The translations under genes and the position numbers were made by a program. 64,000 nucleotides of DNA from Trochalopteron elliotii (taxonomy: Eukaryota; Chordata; Aves; Passeriformes; Leiothrichidae), in contig JANPWX010000452.1 of assembly GCA_024734555.1 (NCBI GenBank), positions 1,617,355-1,681,354 on the forward strand, given 5' to 3'. The number at the start of each line of letters is the position of its first letter. The first letter of the stretch is position 1. Below are positions 63,167 through 64,000 of the stretch, one piece after another. A model generated the notes under the pieces. That model was not told the DNA's origin. It saw nothing but the letters and a program-made list of their open reading frames with translations, and did no database searches.

Positions 63167-64000
63167 AACAGCATTTTGGTCTGTTTTAATTAGAACAGTT
63201 CATCAAAATAGATCTCCAATTGTTACGACTTTAGGGGTAGATGAAACCAACAGCACTTGTAGAAATCAAATCCTCTAAATGTTCTACTTACATTAAATTT
63301 TTGAAAAACCCATCAGAGTCAGGTAAAATGTATTGTAAGATGCAGTATTACAGGACATATAAAAACAAACACTGACCATTCCTGAGCAAAAAACCCAAGA
63401 GACTCTCAGTGCTGAAGGGAACAACAAGCTCTGCAGATACTTCAGATACTTTGAAGTAATGAGATCCAGCTTTGAGTAAAATCACAACAAAACTGTAGTC
63501 ATAAAGAAAAAGAAACTACAGTTTAGGATCTGAAATGCCTAGGCTGACAGCTTTCAGTGAGGATAATAGGAAGCCAAAGAAAGACCTAGTGAGATGAAAA
63601 GCAAAACTATTCCCTACAGCACAGTGCATGTTTAAAATAACTGAACTACAGGGCTGCCACTACTGCCCTGGAAAGATCAGTTGAACTAATATTTGTACAG
63701 ATTCATTCTCTGCAATTACACAGAACTGAACAAGACAGCATATGGCAGTAAAATGCAGGTAATGAAAATATCACCTACTGGAAGAGCTGGGCTATTTCTC
63801 GTCCTCCCTCAACACACACAAACTCTGAACACAATGTCAGAGAAGGAATCTATGCCCCAAAAGAGAGAGGTGAATTTAATAAACATGAATGATGGAGCAG
63901 TAAAACACAATAGCCTTTGGGTGATCTATGCTAAAATTGTATTTAAAGTAGTTTGACAAGAACTACTTGAATAGGAGCAAATTGGGAAGGAAAAATTTAA
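63167..64000 (-). other. TUB: Continuation of TUB 5' intron
   Basis: AT-rich sequence after the CR1. No exon, repeat or regulatory element was recognised. Confidence 0.6.

Larger units (their letters stand above)
54887..64000 (-). other. TUB: TUB 5' intron (at least 9.1 kb, runs out of the window)
   Basis: Upstream of the first in-window TUB exon. I looked on the - strand for a short first coding exon like the mammalian MTSKPHSDW one, and for the longer alternative N-terminus, and saw neither. The stretch contains an AAAT microsatellite and the CR1 at 61.5-63.2 kb, and is otherwise unremarkable. Confidence 0.75.

Noticed and set aside
54887..64000. Search for the TUB first coding exon in the right-hand end
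   Set aside because: No - strand segment resembling the known short or long mammalian N-termini with a phase-matching donor was found, so no exon is called.

Overview
The window is vertebrate nuclear DNA, most likely from a bird. Two conserved genes face each other tail to tail, RIC3 on the + strand and TUB (tubby) on the - strand. This matches the convergent RIC3/TUB neighbourhood known from human chromosome 11p15. The dispersed repeats I recognise are CR1-type LINE fragments, which dominate in birds and some reptiles. No bacterial, plasmid, CRISPR, tRNA or rRNA feature was seen. The species cannot be fixed from the sequence.

Layout: positions 1-1946 hold the last two coding exons of RIC3, a chaperone of nicotinic acetylcholine receptors, followed by its 3' UTR. 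Positions 2.8-5.6 kb form a GC-rich pocket. It contains an unusual compact intronless reading frame (3267-3674, acidic N-terminus, arginine/cysteine-rich middle) with a CRE-like and a TATA-like element upstream and an ATTAAA downstream. Positions 5.6-11.2 kb show nothing convincing. At 11,245 a + strand exon-like segment encodes a signal peptide and can splice in phase to a Ser/Thr-rich stretch, so a small secreted-protein gene is possible but unproven. Positions about 13.9-19.26 kb are probably the long TUB 3' UTR.

From 19,259 up to 54,886, eleven TUB coding exons run on the - strand, all with consistent GT-AG sites and phases. They encode about 487 residues up to the C-terminal ...SKLACE, including the complete tubby domain. 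Only the short first coding exon(s) are missing; they must lie beyond 64,000. At least 9.1 kb of intron separates them from the first exon seen.

The most interesting new observations are unannotated cassette-exon candidates in TUB. A 36-nt microexon (46,472-46,507) would insert [13 protein letters not shown] 72-nt exon (29,230-29,301) would insert a 24-residue Ser-rich segment. Both have strong splice sites, fit the phase-1 introns exactly and keep the frame. A third, 35-nt exon-like element (54,067-54,101) would create an immediate stop as a cassette, or supply an alternative in-frame ATG as a first exon.

Repeats: a 1.7-kb degenerate CR1 lies at 61.46-63.17 kb (+), and a 0.66-kb CR1 3' part at 31.11-31.77 kb (-). 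Short CR1 remnants, a 55-bp tandem duplication and a few microsatellites are also present.
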